The position numbers and the translations under genes were made by a program. Shown here one piece after another: positions 1 to 6,648 of a DNA stretch of 33,348 nt. Location of the stretch: contig NZ_KB893999.1 of assembly GCF_000374345.1 (NCBI RefSeq), positions 14,814 through 48,161 of the forward strand, in the 5' to 3' direction. The stretch comes from Heyndrickxia acidiproducens DSM 23148 (GTDB lineage: Bacteria; Bacillota; Bacilli; Bacillales; Bacillaceae_C). Positions within the stretch are counted from its first letter, which is position 1. Each line of letters begins with the position of its first letter. The notes beneath the pieces were generated by a model. It did not search any database. It saw only the letters and a program-made list of their open reading frames with translations, and was not told the origin of the DNA.

Positions 1-15
1 CATTCCCCTGATGAT

Positions 16-107
16 CGACCACGCGGATGGTTTTTTCTCTCGCTCGGGCTTTCATTTCACCGCTGAGCGACCGCGCGGATGGTTTTTTCTCTCGCTCGGG
101 CTTTCAT
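16..107. repeat. Direct repeat, 40-bp unit at 52-bp period
   Basis: Bases 16-55 and 68-107 are the same 40-bp unit with one difference (A21 versus G73), separated by 12 bp. The window begins with CAT, which is also the end of the unit, and the 12 bp that follow (4-15) loosely match the inter-unit bases 56-67, so a further copy probably lies just off the left edge. Each unit has a GC-rich head (CCGCGCGG in copy 2), a six-T run and a CTCTCGCTC stretch. GAGCGA (65-70) can pair with TCGCTC (93-98). On the minus strand each unit begins with ATG and encodes roughly MKARAREKTIR. The function is unknown; it could be a dispersed intergenic repeat. Confidence 0.75.
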
Positions 108-153
108 CTATCTCTTTTGCAAGTCTATGTTACATGCTGACAAACCAAATTGC

Positions 154-786
154 CTATCGCACCGCCATCCGCCAGCCAAACCATAAAGTCCAAATAAAAG
201 CCGGCCCTGCTGTCAACGGAATTGTAATATAACCCATTTCAAAATGAAAACAAGTTACGATGATTCCCGTGAATGCAAGCAGTCCGCTTAAGATGGCTGC
301 TGTTGAAAACCATGCAGGGAAAAGCGTTTCGCTCCGTTTTATTGCCAGGCCGTAACAAAAGATCCCGATCCAAGTACAGGCAAATGCCAGATACCCAGAC
401 AACAGGCCGAACGAAAAAACGGCACCCCATACTTGGGTCAATCCCGCTGCATTCCCGAGAATCGGTAAAATGGTCAATTCTGAGCTAAGAATCAAAATCC
501 ACATTCCCAGAGATACGTACATCAATGCAGCGCCTAAACCGGAAGCATCGCTCTGCTTTGCAATATGATTGTTTCCAGCAGCCAGTCCAATCAGCCAGCA
601 GCTAATGGCAACGAGCATTAAAATATGGTCACCCATCCAAAACTGTGCATGCTGAAATTCATGGAAAGCTTTTTCCAGGTCATACGGGTCAACGAGCGGC
701 GGATGGAGAGCCGTGGAAACGAGCATAAGCATCCCGCCGGCCAGGATCAACATTCCTTCAGGATAGCGCTTTCTTACCTGGGGCAT
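154..786 (-). CDS. Unrecognised polytopic membrane protein, 210 aa
   Basis: I do not recognise a family. The protein has about six hydrophobic segments, at roughly residues 12-28, 51-70, 85-108, 118-147, 158-180 and 187-205. Between the first two is a polar loop with several histidines (HEFQHAQFWMGDH), which could bind a metal or haem, but that is only a suggestion. The ATG at 786 follows a strong AGGAGGTG ribosome binding site, so the start is secure. It is transcribed alone, in the same direction as the ohrR gene 118 bp upstream. Its function cannot be told from sequence or context. Confidence 0.7.
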   Translation of the reverse strand: MPQVRKRYPEGMLILAGGMLMLVSTALHPPLVDPYDLEKAFHEFQHAQFWMGDHILMLVAISCWLIGLAAGNNHIAKQSDASGLGAALMYVSLGMWILILSSELTILPILGNAAGLTQVWGAVFSFGLLSGYLAFACTWIGIFCYGLAIKRSETLFPAWFSTAAILSGLLAFTGIIVTCFHFEMGYITIPLTAGPAFIWTLWFGWRMAVR

Positions 787-904
787 CTTCGCACCTCCTA
801 ATTTTTACAAAAATGCTGTTCTGTTCATTTTCCCCTTGATGCTCACCAGTCAAACCCATGGACTTCATACTTGATGGAAGCCATCTTGCATTTTTTCTAT
901 TCAT

Positions 905-1354
905 CTATTTCCTGGTGGTTACATTCAGCTGTTGTAGCAGGTTCTTTATTGTCTTGTTTATTTCATCCAGTTCCTCTTTTCCCATACCAGAAGCCTCGAA
1001 TAAGGACTGCGGAATGCACGATGCCTTCTCCTGCAGAGCTTGTCCTGCTTGCGTAATGTGGATGTTCACGATGCGTTCGTCCACTGTATCACGGCGACGC
1101 TCAATAAAACCGGCAGCCTCCATACGTTTGAGTAGAGGAGTCAGTGTGCCGGTATCGAGATCAAGTGCTTTACCTATTTCTTTGATTGTACTTTGTTGCT
1201 TCTCCCACAGTGTAACTAATACTAAATACTGAGGATAAGTGAGCTGAAGTTGATCCAGGTAAGGACGATAAAGCCGTAAGATGGCCCTTGAACAGGCATA
1301 TAAAGAGAAACATAAGTGATCCTCTAAATTAAGATTTTGCGGGTTGTTCTTCAT
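905..1354 (-). CDS. ohrR: OhrR-type MarR family organic peroxide sensor/repressor
   Basis: A 149-aa winged helix-turn-helix MarR regulator that closely resembles B. subtilis OhrR over its full length. Cys15 in the context EDHLCFSLYA sits exactly where the peroxide-reactive cysteine of OhrR lies, and Tyr29 and Tyr40, which contact that cysteine in the family, are present. The DNA-binding part includes LDTGTLTPLLKRMEAAG (about 66-82) and the wing arginines (ERRRDTVDER). There are two further cysteines, Cys21 and Cys113, so a two-cysteine disulfide mechanism is possible instead of the B. subtilis one-cysteine mode; this is inference. It is divergent from an alpha/beta hydrolase gene, and the gap holds an OhrR-like inverted repeat. 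OhrR normally represses a peroxiredoxin (ohr) gene, which is not seen here. Confidence 0.88.
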   Translation of the reverse strand: MKNNPQNLNLEDHLCFSLYACSRAILRLYRPYLDQLQLTYPQYLVLVTLWEKQQSTIKEIGKALDLDTGTLTPLLKRMEAAGFIERRRDTVDERIVNIHITQAGQALQEKASCIPQSLFEASGMGKEELDEINKTIKNLLQQLNVTTRK

Positions 1355-1445
1355 GGTTGCACCTCAAATCATCATATTTCTTATTCATATTTTAACATGT
1401 CTCCTAGCATATAAAAATAAAAATGTATTTTGTGAAATTTAATTG

Positions 1446-1474
1446 TTGACAATTTTTATTCAGGAGTGTACGAT
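1446..1474 (+). promoter_or_regulatory. Sigma-A promoter of the hydrolase gene
   Basis: TTGACA (1446-1451), a 17-bp spacer and TACGAT (1469-1474). Transcription would start near 1481, immediately before the inverted repeat at 1484-1509. Confidence 0.7.
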
Positions 1475-1483
1475 GGAATCACG

Positions 1484-1509
1484 AAATTAAATTTTGTACA
1501 ATTTAATTT
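1484..1509. promoter_or_regulatory. Probable OhrR operator
   Basis: AAATTAAATT (1484-1493) and AATTTAATTT (1500-1509) are perfect 10-bp inverted arms around a 6-bp centre. The half sites match the AATTTAATT-type core of the known B. subtilis OhrR operator. The site lies between the predicted transcription start and the ribosome binding site of the hydrolase gene, a position where a bound repressor would block transcription. A second, weaker AAATTTAATT half-site lies at about 1435-1444, overlapping the promoter region on the ohrR side. Confidence 0.7.
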
Positions 1510-1538
1510 TTCAAAATAAAAAAATGGAGGGATTTATA

Positions 1539-2375
1539 ATGAGTAAAGTTACAGTTGGAATTGAAAATGGTGCCCCTATTGAGCTACACTACGAGGATGT
1601 AGGATCTGGAAAGCCAGTGGTATTGATTCATGGTTGGCCGCTTAGCGGAAGGTCTTGGGAAAAACAAGTACCGGCACTAGTTGATGCTGGATACCGGGTT
1701 ATTACCTATGATCGACGTGGGTTCGGACAATCATCTCAGCCGTGGAATGGTTATGAATACAATACGCTTGCGTCCGACCTGCACAAACTGCTAGTCCATC
1801 TTGATCTTCATGACGTGACTTTGGTAGGGTTCTCGATGGGAGGCGGCGAGGTTGCACGTTACATCGGTAACTACGGAACGGATCGAGTGTCCAATGCAGT
1901 GCTAGCAGGGGCGGTCCCTCCATACCTTTACAAATCCGCAGATAATCCTGATGGAGGATTCGACGACACAGCGATCAAGAGTCTGCAAAAAGGCGTTAAA
2001 GCAGATCGACTTTCATTTCTCGATACGTTTACGACTTCCTTCTTCGCCTCTGGTGAGAGAACTGATCTAGTGAGCGAAGCCTTTCGATTACATAATCGTG
2101 ACATTGCAGCATTTGCGTCGCCGAAGGGCACACTTGACTGTATCGCAGCATTTAGTCAAACAGATTTTCGAGATGATCTAGATAAGTTCGACTTGCCGAC
2201 ACTTATTTTACATGGTGATGCGGATGCAATCGTTCCGGTTGAATTCAGCGGCCAAAAGGCACATGAGCGCATTCCTAACAGCAAACTTGTTGTGATTAAA
2301 GACGGTCCGCATGGATTTAATGTGACGCATGCGGAGGAGTTCAACACTGAACTCATTCAATTCTTGAAACGCTGA
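1539..2375 (+). CDS. Alpha/beta hydrolase, non-heme chloroperoxidase-like
   Basis: A 278-aa alpha/beta hydrolase of the cofactor-free haloperoxidase/esterase group. The oxyanion segment HGWPLSG lies near residue 31, the nucleophile elbow is GFSMGG with Ser99, the acid is probably Asp229 in HGDADAIVP, and the base is His258 in GPHGF. These positions and the GGGEVARYIG stretch fit bacterial non-heme chloroperoxidases, which act as esterases and can form peracids. The start chosen is the ATG at 1539 behind a clear GGAGGG site at 1526-1531; an in-frame TTG at 1494 would add 15 residues inside the operator and is unlikely. It is divergent from ohrR and has its own promoter and terminator. A role in organic peroxide metabolism is inferred from that neighbour only. 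Confidence 0.88.
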   Translation: MSKVTVGIENGAPIELHYEDVGSGKPVVLIHGWPLSGRSWEKQVPALVDAGYRVITYDRRGFGQSSQPWNGYEYNTLASDLHKLLVHLDLHDVTLVGFSMGGGEVARYIGNYGTDRVSNAVLAGAVPPYLYKSADNPDGGFDDTAIKSLQKGVKADRLSFLDTFTTSFFASGERTDLVSEAFRLHNRDIAAFASPKGTLDCIAAFSQTDFRDDLDKFDLPTLILHGDADAIVPVEFSGQKAHERIPNSKLVVIKDGPHGFNVTHAEEFNTELIQFLKR

Positions 2376-2393
2376 ATCAATACTATTCTTTTA

Positions 2394-2441
2394 GTAAACA
2401 ATGAAAGCACCTAAATAGGTGCTTTCATTGTTTACTTTCTT
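2394..2441 (+). terminator. Intrinsic terminator after the hydrolase gene
   Basis: Perfect 20-bp stem: bases 2394-2413 pair with 2416-2435 around a 2-base loop, followed by TTTCTT. The core is GAAAGCACCTA/TAGGTGCTTTC. Because the outer stem is AT-rich it could also work on the opposite strand. Confidence 0.85.
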
Positions 2442-2613
2442 AACATTTTGGGTGAACCGTGTAACCGGCAATAACTTTTCACCTTGTTCAGTCGCGGTTA
2501 CCGTTTCAGCCACTCTTTTTGTTACAAAACATTCATGATCGGCTCGCTCCCAGCCCAGGCATGAAAAAGTTTATCTTCTGTAACGGCTGGTTTCACGTGG
2601 TCTGCATTTTTTC
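2436..2613 (-). pseudogene. Degenerate gene fragment, unidentified
   Basis: The 2436-2780 stretch has no intact gene. Reading the minus strand from about 2613, one frame gives a protein-like segment (ADHVKPAVTEDKLFHAWAGS, then EPIMNVL) ending in a stop. After a frame change a second segment continues (VTKRVAETVTATEQGEKLLP, then VTRFTQN) into the terminator. Together these look like one gene broken by a small indel. There is no start codon with a ribosome binding site and I do not recognise the family. Bases 2620-2780 are AT-rich, and I see nothing in them. Confidence 0.3.
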
Positions 2614-2779
2614 ATAGAAAATTGTGCTTAATTACATCTTTAACTAATTTTTAATATATTTGGTTTTATCAGAAATCAACTAAATCAAAGGAATGTGTAT
2701 TGCATGAATGTAATTCAACTATCCGATAATAGCGTTGGCGTTATAAAGTAACTTCTAAATAAGCGAACATAGCCTAAAT

Positions 2780-2808
2780 CAAAAAACCGGGCAGCAAATA
2801 GCCCGGCT
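2780..2808 (-). terminator. Intrinsic terminator of the thiosulfate uptake operon
   Basis: CCGGGC (2787-2792) pairs with GCCCGG (2801-2806). On the minus strand the stem is followed by a run of six T, just past the end of the tusA-like gene. Confidence 0.85.
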
Positions 2809-2823
2809 CTTTCTAAGATTATT

Positions 2824-3048
2824 CTACTTTTTCTTTACCGTAATCGTCCACGCCGCTTCGTCCAATTGTTCAAAATTGGTGACCGTGTGGCCGGCTTCCG
2901 CTGCCCAGCGCGGGATACTTTCTGTTGCCTGCGTGCAGTCAAAGTGAATCACTAAATCGTCTCCGGACTGGATTTCTTCAATGGCTTTTTTTGCTTCAAT
3001 TAATGGGAATGGGCAAACCTGACCCATCACTTCCAATGTTTTTTCCAT
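2824..3048 (-). CDS. TusA/SirA-family sulfurtransferase (TsuB-like partner)
   Basis: A 74-aa TusA-fold protein. The family signature CPFP is present with the persulfide-carrying Cys12 (GQVCPFPLIEAKKAI). The length is normal for the family. The ATG follows a GGGAGGA ribosome binding site, and only 14 bp separate it from the upstream transporter gene. In the known TsuA-TsuB (YeeE-YeeD) pairing, the membrane protein takes up thiosulfate and the TusA-like protein receives or processes its sulfur in the cytoplasm. Paired with the YeeE-type gene, this protein most likely has that role rather than tRNA 2-thiolation, for which the other Tus proteins would be needed and are not nearby. Confidence 0.85.
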   Translation of the reverse strand: MEKTLEVMGQVCPFPLIEAKKAIEEIQSGDDLVIHFDCTQATESIPRWAAEAGHTVTNFEQLDEAAWTITVKKK

Positions 3049-3062
3049 TATGCATTCCTCCC

Positions 3063-4127
3063 TTATGCTGTCGTTACAGCCGGTTTCGTGTCAGCTGTCT
3101 GTTTCTTCATTTGAGGACGGACGAAGATAAAGTATGAAGCCGTCCATGCGCCCAGAATCATGAACAATAATGCGGTCCATCCTTGCCATGTCATCATTGC
3201 TGTCTTGACAAGGCCATTTCCGATCGAGCAGCCGCCGGCCACACTGGCGCCGAATCCCATTAGAATCCCACCGATAAAGCTGCGAATACCAGTTTGTACA
3301 TCCGGCATTCTGAAGCGGAATTCACGGCTTGCTTTTGCAGCAATAAAGGAACCTAAAAAGATACCAAGAACAAGGAATACGCCCCAGTTCACAAATGTTT
3401 GGTCTCCTGTCACCAAGAACTGCAGCAGATTAGCGGTCGGCGTCGTAATGCCAAGGCCGTCCATTCTTCCGGTTGCTTCACTTAAAGGCCAGGCTAAGAT
3501 GGCAATCAGGCCGATCAGCACCGCTGTAAAAAACGGGTGCCAGCGTTTTTCAAACAACAGATGGGCCAGCCCTTTTCGTTTTGCTTTCATTGCAGGAATA
3601 GCTACTTTTGGCTTTTTGAGCTCTTTTACCAAAATCCCAAGCACGATCAATGTAAAGATGGCAACAACAATCCAAACATTAATGCCAAGCGTGCCCGCAA
3701 TCGAATTATTCGGCAGCTGCACGGACTGCAATGAAGTCGTAACCGGCAAGAGTACTCCGGACTTCATAATCGCACTCATCACCATATAGCCGAACAGCGC
3801 GATCCAGCTGCCCAAAAGCCCTTCGCCAGCGCGGTACCAGGTCCCGGTTGCACACCCTCCGGCCATCACAATCCCAATCCCAAATATATAAGAACCAAAT
3901 ATTGCAGCAATCCACGGGAATGTGCCTGCCGTGTATTGGATAGCCCCAAGCTGGATTAAGGTATAAACCCCGATACTTTGAACCGCAATGGCAATCAATA
4001 AAGCATAAAACATGCGGTTGTCTTTCGCGATATACATATCACGGAAACCGCCCGTTAAGCAGAATCTCCCTCTCTGCATGACAAAGCCGAGCAGCGCCCC
4101 GCAAATCAGTCCAGTAAGAAGCATCAT
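3063..4127 (-). CDS. tsuA: YeeE/YedE (TsuA) family thiosulfate transporter
   Basis: A 354-aa membrane protein with about nine or ten hydrophobic segments and the repeated cysteine motifs of TsuA/YeeE. Cys23 lies in RGRFCLTGGFRD, Cys92 in MAGGCATGTW and Cys300 in VAGGCSIGNG. In characterised TsuA, conserved cysteines of this kind relay thiosulfate through the pore. The YeeE halves are separated by a long polar linker at about 167-197 (KELKKPKVAIPAMKAKRKG). The start at 4127 follows an AAGGGGG site; the next codon is also ATG, so the start may shift by one residue. It is the first gene of a two-gene operon with the TusA-like protein and has a consensus promoter. Its likely role is supplying sulfur for cysteine synthesis. 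Confidence 0.88.
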   Translation of the reverse strand: MMLLTGLICGALLGFVMQRGRFCLTGGFRDMYIAKDNRMFYALLIAIAVQSIGVYTLIQLGAIQYTAGTFPWIAAIFGSYIFGIGIVMAGGCATGTWYRAGEGLLGSWIALFGYMVMSAIMKSGVLLPVTTSLQSVQLPNNSIAGTLGINVWIVVAIFTLIVLGILVKELKKPKVAIPAMKAKRKGLAHLLFEKRWHPFFTAVLIGLIAILAWPLSEATGRMDGLGITTPTANLLQFLVTGDQTFVNWGVFLVLGIFLGSFIAAKASREFRFRMPDVQTGIRSFIGGILMGFGASVAGGCSIGNGLVKTAMMTWQGWTALLFMILGAWTASYFIFVRPQMKKQTADTKPAVTTA

Positions 4128-4163
4128 AATCCCCCTTTAAAACAGAGTAATTTTATAGGGTTT

Positions 4164-4192
4164 ATTATACCGATAGGAATTCTGTTTTTCAA
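4164..4192 (-). promoter_or_regulatory. Sigma-A promoter of tsuA, possible sulfur-regulator site
   Basis: On the minus strand TTGAAA (4187-4192), a 17-bp spacer and TATAAT (4164-4169) make a near-consensus promoter. The plus-strand bases ATAGGAATT inside the spacer and -35 edge resemble the conserved end of the CymR cysteine-regulator box as I remember it. The promoter is well supported; the CymR site is a guess. Confidence 0.75.
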
Positions 4193-4549
4193 GGAATGTT
4201 TTATCTTTATCTTGTAAAAAAACCATGTAAAAGCTGGAAATCATTCTTTACACCACTTGCCAGCCTTAAGCCGTTTTTTTGATTGATTGCATGAATCTCT
4301 ACTCCCTAACTTTCTTACAGAGGATACTTTAAAAAGATGGGTGTCCTTTCAGTATCCTGGCGGGGACCGGAAAACAAGCTTCCTGGAATTTGGGAGCCGT
4401 GTTTCTCGCAATAATACACTCCAACTCTCCACCAATGGTTCAGCACAATTTGTTGCACAAAGCGGCTGCCGCCGTACACAAAAAGGCACATCTTTTGATC
4501 GATGCACCTTTTGCTTGTATTTTCACATCATGATTTCGAAATTAGTAGC
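4193..4549. other. Intergenic stretch without a supported gene
   Basis: About 360 bp between the tsuA promoter and the end of the dehydrogenase gene. A short open frame covers 4287-4553 on the plus strand but starts with TTG and has no ribosome binding site. AAAAGGCACA (4481-4490) and TGCACCTTTT (4502-4511) form an imperfect hairpin that may end the dehydrogenase transcript on the minus strand. I see nothing else. Confidence 0.4.
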
Positions 4550-5326
4550 TTAATTGAATACGATGCCGCCATCTATCATCACGGATTGCCCTGTCATATA
4601 GTCTGCTGCCGGAGAGGCCAGATACGATACAAAGTTTGCAACGTCTGCAGGCTCTTCTGTCCGCCCGAGCGCAATGCCTTCAGCGTATTTTTTGTATGCT
4701 TCCCCTTTTTTGAGCCCCATATATTTTGCCATTACTTCATCTATACGTGTCCACATGCTTGTTCCAACAATGCCAGGACAATAAGCGTTTACTGTAATTT
4801 TATCTTTGGCAAATTCTTTTGCTGCGGATTGGGTAAAAGCACGAACTGCAAATTTTGTTGCCGAATAAGCACTTAACATATCAAAGGCCTGATGCCCGGC
4901 AATACTGCAGGCATTAATAATTTTGCCGCCGGTTTCTTGTTTCTTCATTTGCGCTGCGGCAGCTTGAATGCCATACACAGTACCAAATACATTAATCCTG
5001 AAAATATTTTCCAGCTGCTCAGGCGTGATGTTTTCAATCGGGCAAACGAGTTCAATTCCAGCGTTATTAACAAATACATCCACACTGCCGAACTTTTCAA
5101 CTGCTGATGCTACCAAGGCTTTTTGGTCTTCCGGACTGGAAACATCTCCAACAAAGGAAGCAACGGGAAAGCCTTTTTCCCTGAATTCCTTTTCTGTCGT
5201 TTCCAAAACCTCTTGATTCCTGTCACTCAGAACAATTACGAATCCATCACTTGCCAGCTTTTCTGCAATACCTTTGCCAATGCCTTGACCAGAACCTGTA
5301 ACAACTGCAACTTTTTGATTTGCCAT
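4550..5326 (-). CDS. Short-chain dehydrogenase, acetoin/diacetyl reductase type
   Basis: A 258-aa classical SDR. The NAD(P) site TGSGQGIG is at residues 10-17, NNAG at 87-90, and the catalytic Ser141, Tyr154 and Lys158 follow the YxxxK pattern ([12 protein letters not shown]...AYSATK). The C-terminal half, with [13 protein letters not shown] and a lid around [20 protein letters not shown], resembles diacetyl reductase [(S)-acetoin forming] or meso-2,3-butanediol dehydrogenases. Substrate assignment within SDRs is uncertain. The ATG at 5326 lies 9 bases after GGGAG; the in-frame ATG at 5335 is too close to that site. It is a single-gene unit with a cre-like sequence upstream, which would fit carbon-overflow metabolism. 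Confidence 0.82.
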   Translation of the reverse strand: MANQKVAVVTGSGQGIGKGIAEKLASDGFVIVLSDRNQEVLETTEKEFREKGFPVASFVGDVSSPEDQKALVASAVEKFGSVDVFVNNAGIELVCPIENITPEQLENIFRINVFGTVYGIQAAAAQMKKQETGGKIINACSIAGHQAFDMLSAYSATKFAVRAFTQSAAKEFAKDKITVNAYCPGIVGTSMWTRIDEVMAKYMGLKKGEAYKKYAEGIALGRTEEPADVANFVSYLASPAADYMTGQSVMIDGGIVFN

Positions 5327-5358
5327 TGTCAACATCTCCCATTTTTGGATTCATCTTT

Positions 5359-5396
5359 ATTATAAGAGATGCAGACCGGAAATGAAAGCAATTACA
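5359..5396 (-). promoter_or_regulatory. Promoter region with cre-like site
   Basis: TATAAT lies at 5359-5364 on the minus strand, with a poor -35 (TTTCAT) 17 bp upstream. TGAAAGCAATTACA (5383-5396, plus strand) matches the CcpA cre consensus TGWAANCGNTNWCA except for the central G. It overlaps the -35, a position expected to repress. Confidence 0.4.
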
Positions 5397-5601
5397 TTTT
5401 AATTTTTAAGAAAACAAAAAATATCTCTGTGTTACGGTTATGGAAGATTATCATTTTGATGCGGACAGCAAATTGTCAAAGTCTGCGATAAAGAATAACT
5501 ATAAAATTAATCTTCATCCGTAAATAAATTGGAATTTTATATGCTCATAAATATAAGTAAGGGAACTAAGTAGATGCCTCTGTTCCACTCCCCTTTTTTA
5601 C

Positions 5602-6393
5602 TTATGCCTTATTTATTTTTTTAACTTCATCAATGGTTAAACCTGTTTTCTCAGCAACAACTTCCGGGGTTAGTATTTCTAATAAGGATTTAGCTATTTT
5701 TATTGCCGCTTCTTTCTCTGCCTCTTGTCTTGCTCTTTCTTCGGCTTCTCTAACTGCTTCTTGTTTTTCCTCTTCAAAGATTCGGCCTACTTTTGTCAAT
5801 CTTAACCACTCCCTCACTTTTTTAGCATATCCCTGGTCAATGAATTTATCTGTTGAAGTAAGTATTCCTGCTATGACTTGAACCGAAGTGTGTTCATTCT
5901 TCATTCGCTTTGCTAATTCAACAGATTGTATTATTATTTCATTACGTTCTTTTTTATTGTACATTAATGGCAGAAAACTCAGTTTGAATAGATCCTCGCT
6001 GGTTAATTTTTTATTACTATCTATTTTACCCCTAATTTCAATCATAATTTCATCCCCGTCATACTCTGATAGTAAAACAGGTCTTGAAAGAATTCGGACA
6101 TCACTTGTATAAATCACAACAATTTTGATGTTTTTCAATTTCTTTTCTTTTTTAAAATATCGCTGCAAAATTCTCTGAGCATAATGCATGTATTTTAGAT
6201 GATCTTCAATAAACCTTGTGTTGCTTTCAAATTCCAGCATGAGAACTGAGCCATCCTCAAGTAAAAAAGCAATATCAGAACGCTTTTCATCTGCTGTTAC
6301 TTCTGGAAAATCATTTGGTAATAACTGCTGTATTTTAGGCAAGTCTGTTAACTGTTCATGTCCATCCCTTGGCTGTCTAAACGAGAAAAGCAT
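5602..6393 (-). CDS. PD-(D/E)XK-type (Rpn/transposase-related) protein, possibly 5'-truncated
   Basis: A 263-aa protein resembling the Rpn/PD-(D/E)XK transposase-like family found in many Bacillales. The nuclease core is visible as Asp40 (RSDIAFLLEDGS), a beta hairpin and Glu54-Phe-Glu56, so the motif reads D...ExE instead of ExK. After about residue 100 it has a helical region, then a charged heptad-like stretch rich in Glu, Arg and Ala at about 208-232, and a short C-terminal segment (EVVAEKTGLTIDEVKKINKA) that is typical of the group. The ATG at 6393 has no convincing ribosome binding site, and the upstream frame is open only back to a stop about 60 bp away. The N-terminus may therefore be lost. 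Whether it is still expressed or active is unknown. Confidence 0.65.
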   Translation of the reverse strand: MLFSFRQPRDGHEQLTDLPKIQQLLPNDFPEVTADEKRSDIAFLLEDGSVLMLEFESNTRFIEDHLKYMHYAQRILQRYFKKEKKLKNIKIVVIYTSDVRILSRPVLLSEYDGDEIMIEIRGKIDSNKKLTSEDLFKLSFLPLMYNKKERNEIIIQSVELAKRMKNEHTSVQVIAGILTSTDKFIDQGYAKKVREWLRLTKVGRIFEEEKQEAVREAEERARQEAEKEAAIKIAKSLLEILTPEVVAEKTGLTIDEVKKINKA

Positions 6394-6510
6394 AAAGAGC
6401 AGAATGAAAAAAGGAATGCAAAAACCATAAAGATACGGCTATGAATGGTTCTATCCGTGGAATTTTTTTCAGGGCAGAAGAGGAAAGCCGCTTGATTAAC
6501 ACCAAAACCA

Positions 6511-6648
6511 GTATTTGCTTAGTAAGGACAATGTCATCGGCTTGCTGAATGACGGAATACAGATTGCAGCTGCGAGAAAGAATCGTTAGCCTGCCGTTTC
6601 ATCTTATAAGGTATTCAACAAGTTTGCTACGCATAAAATTACAACATT
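6511..6648 (+). pseudogene. Possible gene remnant on the plus strand
   Basis: The gap 6394-6647 has no intact gene. One plus-strand frame reads like protein (YLLSKDNVIGLLNDGIQIAA followed by ARKN and a stop, then SSYKVFNKFATHKITTFKAA). It runs into the tail of the MFS gene on the other strand. There are two in-frame stops, no start and no family I recognise. The composition is less AT-rich than the MFS gene, so this may be older DNA interrupted by the AT-rich segment. Confidence 0.25.

Noticed and set aside
16..107. A CRISPR-like reading of the left-edge repeat.
   Set aside because: The unit is 40 bp with a 12-bp gap, too short for spacers; only two units are visible and there are no cas genes.
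1494..1538. An upstream TTG start for the hydrolase gene.
   Set aside because: It lies in the middle of the operator and has no ribosome binding site; the ATG at 1539 has an excellent one.
3160..3789. A plus-strand open frame (209 aa) opposite tsuA.
   Set aside because: Shadow of the transporter gene; no ribosome binding site.
4287..4553. An 88-aa plus-strand frame in the gap before the dehydrogenase.
   Set aside because: TTG start, no ribosome binding site, no family resemblance, and the end overlaps the converging dehydrogenase gene.
5560..5600. A GGAAC/GTTCC hairpin downstream of the Rpn-like gene as a terminator or element end.
   Set aside because: The stem is only five pairs with a long loop, and there is no T run on the gene's strand.
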